A stretch of 64,000 bases of DNA, from assembly GCA_029261875.1 (NCBI GenBank), contig JAJDAL010000015.1, forward strand, positions 108,835 through 172,834. The letters are read 5' to 3'. The DNA is from Deltaproteobacteria bacterium. Its GTDB lineage: Bacteria > Myxococcota_A > UBA9160 > JAJDAL01. Within the stretch, counting starts at the first letter, position 1; each line of letters opens with the position of its first letter. Both the position numbers and the translations under genes were made by a program. Of the stretch, positions 61,861 through 64,000 are shown one piece after another. The notes under the pieces were generated by a model, which was not told the origin of the DNA, searched no databases, and saw only the letters and a list, made by a program, of their open reading frames with translations.

Positions 61861-61878
61861 CAAATGGGGGTCCATTTG
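61861..61878 (+). terminator. Hairpin after the RHS giant
   Basis: CAAATGG-GGGT-CCATTTG is a perfect 7-bp stem with a four-base loop, 47 bp after the RHS stop. No T-tract follows, so it is either a weak terminator or a processing or binding site. Confidence 0.3.
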
Positions 61879-61957
61879 GGCTGAGGGCGGCCTTCCAGAT
61901 GCGCGCTTGCTAAATTAAGGCCCCCTTGAAGCCGATCCCCCCAAGGATCCAGCTGCT

Positions 61958-63943
61958 GTGGCCAAACGGAAAAAGCGCATTCAGGAACCCGCGACGCCGG
62001 CCCCGGCTCGTCGAACGCTCGGGGCGCGCGAGCAGGTTTTCATTGTCGCGTTCCTACTGATCGCGACGGCGGCGGTGTATGCGCCGGTCTTCGGTCACGA
62101 CTTCGTCAATTTCGACGATCAGATCTACGTCACGGACAACGAATGGGTCCAGAGCGGTTTCAACCGCGAGAGCGTGAGCCGCGCCTTCGGCCACTACGCA
62201 TCGAACTGGGCGCCCCTGACCCTGCTTTCCCACATCGCGGACGCGCAGCTATTCGGTCTCGATCCGCGCGGACACCACGCCACCAGCCTGCTGTTCCACC
62301 TGGTCAACACGTGGCTCGTGTTCTTCGTTCTGAAACGCACAACCGGTTCGGTCTGGAAGAGCGCCGCGGTAGCGCTGGTGTTCGGCGTCCATCCCCTCCA
62401 CGTCGAATCCGTGGCTTGGGTCTCCGAGCGCAAGGACGTGCTCAGTACGTTCTTCGCCTTGCTGGCGATCGTCGCCTACACGAAGTACGTCGAGCGCCCC
62501 ACCCTACCCATCTATGGGTTGGTCGCCGTGCTGTTCGCGTGTGGACTCATGGCGAAGGCGATGCTGGTCACGTTCCCCTTCGTGCTTCTCTTGCTCGATA
62601 TCTGGCCCCTCAAGCGAATCTCCCTCGCCGCACCCCTTTCGCGCGCCGTTCCCGCGCGCGTCTTGTGGGAGAAACTTCCACTCCTCTTGCTGACGGTGAT
62701 TTTCAGCGTCGTGACCTTCGCCGCCCAGGAAGTCGACGGGGCCGTGAGCAATCTCGAAACCTTCTCCCTCGAGGCGCGGCTCGAGAACACGCTGATCTCC
62801 TACGCGTTCTACCTCGGGAAAACGATCTGGCCTTCCAACCTCGCGGTGCTGTATCCGCATCCCGGGGACACGACGCCCTGGTGGCCGGTCGCCGCGGCGG
62901 CGCTGCTGCTGGCGGCGATCAGCGCAGGCGCAATCGCCCTGTTGCGTCGCGCTCCGTACTTCTTCGTCGGATGGTTCTGGTTCGTGGGAACGCTCGTGCC
63001 CGTGATCGGGTTGATCCAAGTCGGGTCCCAAGGCCGCGCAGACCGCTACATGTACATCCCGCTGATCGGTTTGTGTATCGCGGGCGTCTGGGGAGCCGCG
63101 GAATTCGCGACGCGCGTCCACCTGTCACGCTTGGCGGCGCGGCTCGCCTTTGGGATCGCGGCGATTCCCTTGATGGCCGCTGCGTACAATCAAACCCGCT
63201 ATTGGGAGAACGGCGTCACGCTCTTCTCCCGAGCGGTCGCGGTGTCGGGTGGGAATCATCTGCTGCACGACTATCTCGGAATGGCGCTCGCCAACGAAGA
63301 GCGGTTTCCCGAAGCCATCGCCCAATACCGCGCGTCGGTGAAGTACCGGTCCGACTATCCCGATGCACACCACAACCTGGGGGCCGCCCTCGCGAATACC
63401 GGCGACGCGCGCGCCGCCGTCGAGCACTACCGCGAGGCACTGCGCCTCGACCCCACCCACCGCCACGCCCACGCGAACCTCGGCAAAGCATTGCAGCAAC
63501 TCGGAGAAACCGACGCCGCGCGCGACGCTTTCGCCCGCGCGATCGAACTCGACCCGACCGACCCACAGTTGCACTACAACCTGGCGCTCCTCCTCGCGCA
63601 GTCCGGACGCCTGGAGCCGAGTCTCTCCCATTTCGAAGCCGCTCTGCGCCTCGACCCCGATTTCATTCAAGCGCGAAACAACCTGGGCAATGCGCTCGCG
63701 GGCCTCGGCCGCGCAAAGGAGGCGGAAGCCGCCTACCGCGAGACCCTGCGCCGTGCACCGCAGCACGCCAGCGCGCGCTACAACCTGGCTCGCCTGCTCG
63801 CCGAGCAGGGCGAGCTGGAACAAGCCCGGAACGAACTGGAGCGCGCGCTCGAAGTCGATCCCGGCAATGCGCAAGCCAAGCAGCTCCTTCGCGCCGTCGA
63901 ACGAAGCCAGCTGGCCGTCGCGGAAGGAGAGAACGCGAGTTGA
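61958..63943 (+). CDS. TMTC-like membrane protein with TPR repeats
   Basis: The 661-residue protein has a basic N-terminus, about ten membrane helices (about 27-410) with the GT-C-like luminal motif FVNFDDQIYVTDN (acidic pair after TM1) and VHPLHVESVAWVSERKDVLS, both typical of TMTC-type O-mannosyltransferase relatives, then six TPR units (about 430-650; YPDAHHNLGAALANTGD and similar). Bacterial members are widespread but mostly uncharacterised; glycosyl transfer onto exported proteins is inferred. GTG start; AAGGA lies ten bases upstream. The next gene overlaps it as TTGA. Confidence 0.88.
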   Translation: MAKRKKRIQEPATPAPARRTLGAREQVFIVAFLLIATAAVYAPVFGHDFVNFDDQIYVTDNEWVQSGFNRESVSRAFGHYASNWAPLTLLSHIADAQLFGLDPRGHHATSLLFHLVNTWLVFFVLKRTTGSVWKSAAVALVFGVHPLHVESVAWVSERKDVLSTFFALLAIVAYTKYVERPTLPIYGLVAVLFACGLMAKAMLVTFPFVLLLLDIWPLKRISLAAPLSRAVPARVLWEKLPLLLLTVIFSVVTFAAQEVDGAVSNLETFSLEARLENTLISYAFYLGKTIWPSNLAVLYPHPGDTTPWWPVAAAALLLAAISAGAIALLRRAPYFFVGWFWFVGTLVPVIGLIQVGSQGRADRYMYIPLIGLCIAGVWGAAEFATRVHLSRLAARLAFGIAAIPLMAAAYNQTRYWENGVTLFSRAVAVSGGNHLLHDYLGMALANEERFPEAIAQYRASVKYRSDYPDAHHNLGAALANTGDARAAVEHYREALRLDPTHRHAHANLGKALQQLGETDAARDAFARAIELDPTDPQLHYNLALLLAQSGRLEPSLSHFEAALRLDPDFIQARNNLGNALAGLGRAKEAEAAYRETLRRAPQHASARYNLARLLAEQGELEQARNELERALEVDPGNAQAKQLLRAVERSQLAVAEGENAS

Positions 63944-64000
63944 GGCAATTTCGTTGGGCCCACTGGACCCTACTCCTCCTACTCCCGTTGTTGTTTGGCG
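63940..64000 (+). CDS. Start of an exported protein, cut by window end
   Basis: TTG at 63940 overlaps the previous stop as TTGA and has AAGGAGAG about eight bases upstream. The twenty visible codons read LRQFRWAHWTLLLLLPLLFG, the start of a signal peptide or membrane anchor. Nothing more can be said. Confidence 0.65.
   Translation, partial: MRQFRWAHWTLLLLLPLLFG

Overview
The window is GC-rich, densely packed bacterial chromosome. I see no rRNA, tRNA, insertion sequence, phage gene or CRISPR array. The rpsP-khpA-rimM-trmD-rplS order, a large set of secreted multidomain proteins (DUF4215 Cys-rich repeats, thrombospondin type 3 repeats, FG-GAP/VCBS, YD/RHS), an NtrC-type two-component pair and frequent GTG/TTG starts suggest a deltaproteobacterial lineage in the broad sense (Myxococcota or relatives). 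That placement is inference from gene content; no marker search was possible.

Layout. 1-3.9 kb: 3' part of a giant YD/RHS protein, open at the window edge. 4-8.7 kb: secreted PI-PLC-like protein. 9-12.4 kb: surface-glycan genes (flippase and two divergent sulfotransferases). 12.6-20.4 kb: three exported proteins (PQQ-type dehydrogenase/di-haem cytochrome, an unrecognised secreted protein, FG-GAP/UnbV protein). 20.4-23 kb: cytosolic histidine kinase and sigma-54 response regulator. 23-32.5 kb: ligA, heparinase-like protein, rsmI, yraN, a cupin, an SMC-like ATPase, and the rplS-trmD-rimM-khpA-rpsP operon behind a near-consensus promoter. 32.6-39.1 kb: tightly overlapping minus-strand operon alr-purH-purD-tsaC/sua5-like-DUF1015-DUF721-zinc ribbon. 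39.2-40.9 kb: thiS-thiG-thiE. 40.9-49.2 kb: three HtrA/Deg proteases (galK on the opposite strand between the first two), then clpB and a thioesterase. 50.4-61.8 kb: three exported proteins in apparent operon: a Cys-rich protein, a subtilase-fold protein lacking its catalytic Asp and Ser, and a complete 2280-aa SpvB/FG-GAP/YD-RHS giant. 62-64 kb: TMTC-like TPR membrane protein and the first codons of another exported protein.

Best candidates for something undescribed: (1) the two collinear RHS giants at either end of the window, each with a hydrophobic hairpin and a Cys (lipobox-like in one copy) just before the RHS core, and with homologous membrane-like tips rather than swapped toxins; (2) the operon joining the complete giant to a predicted pseudo-subtilase and a Cys-rich protein; (3) a C-terminal module of about 135 residues (thrombospondin type 3, two dockerin-like repeats, Cys tail) shared by two otherwise unrelated secreted enzymes, which looks like a common anchoring or sorting device. 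Housekeeping regions look ordinary apart from a probable CTG start for thiE and a hairpin covering the thiS ribosome binding site.
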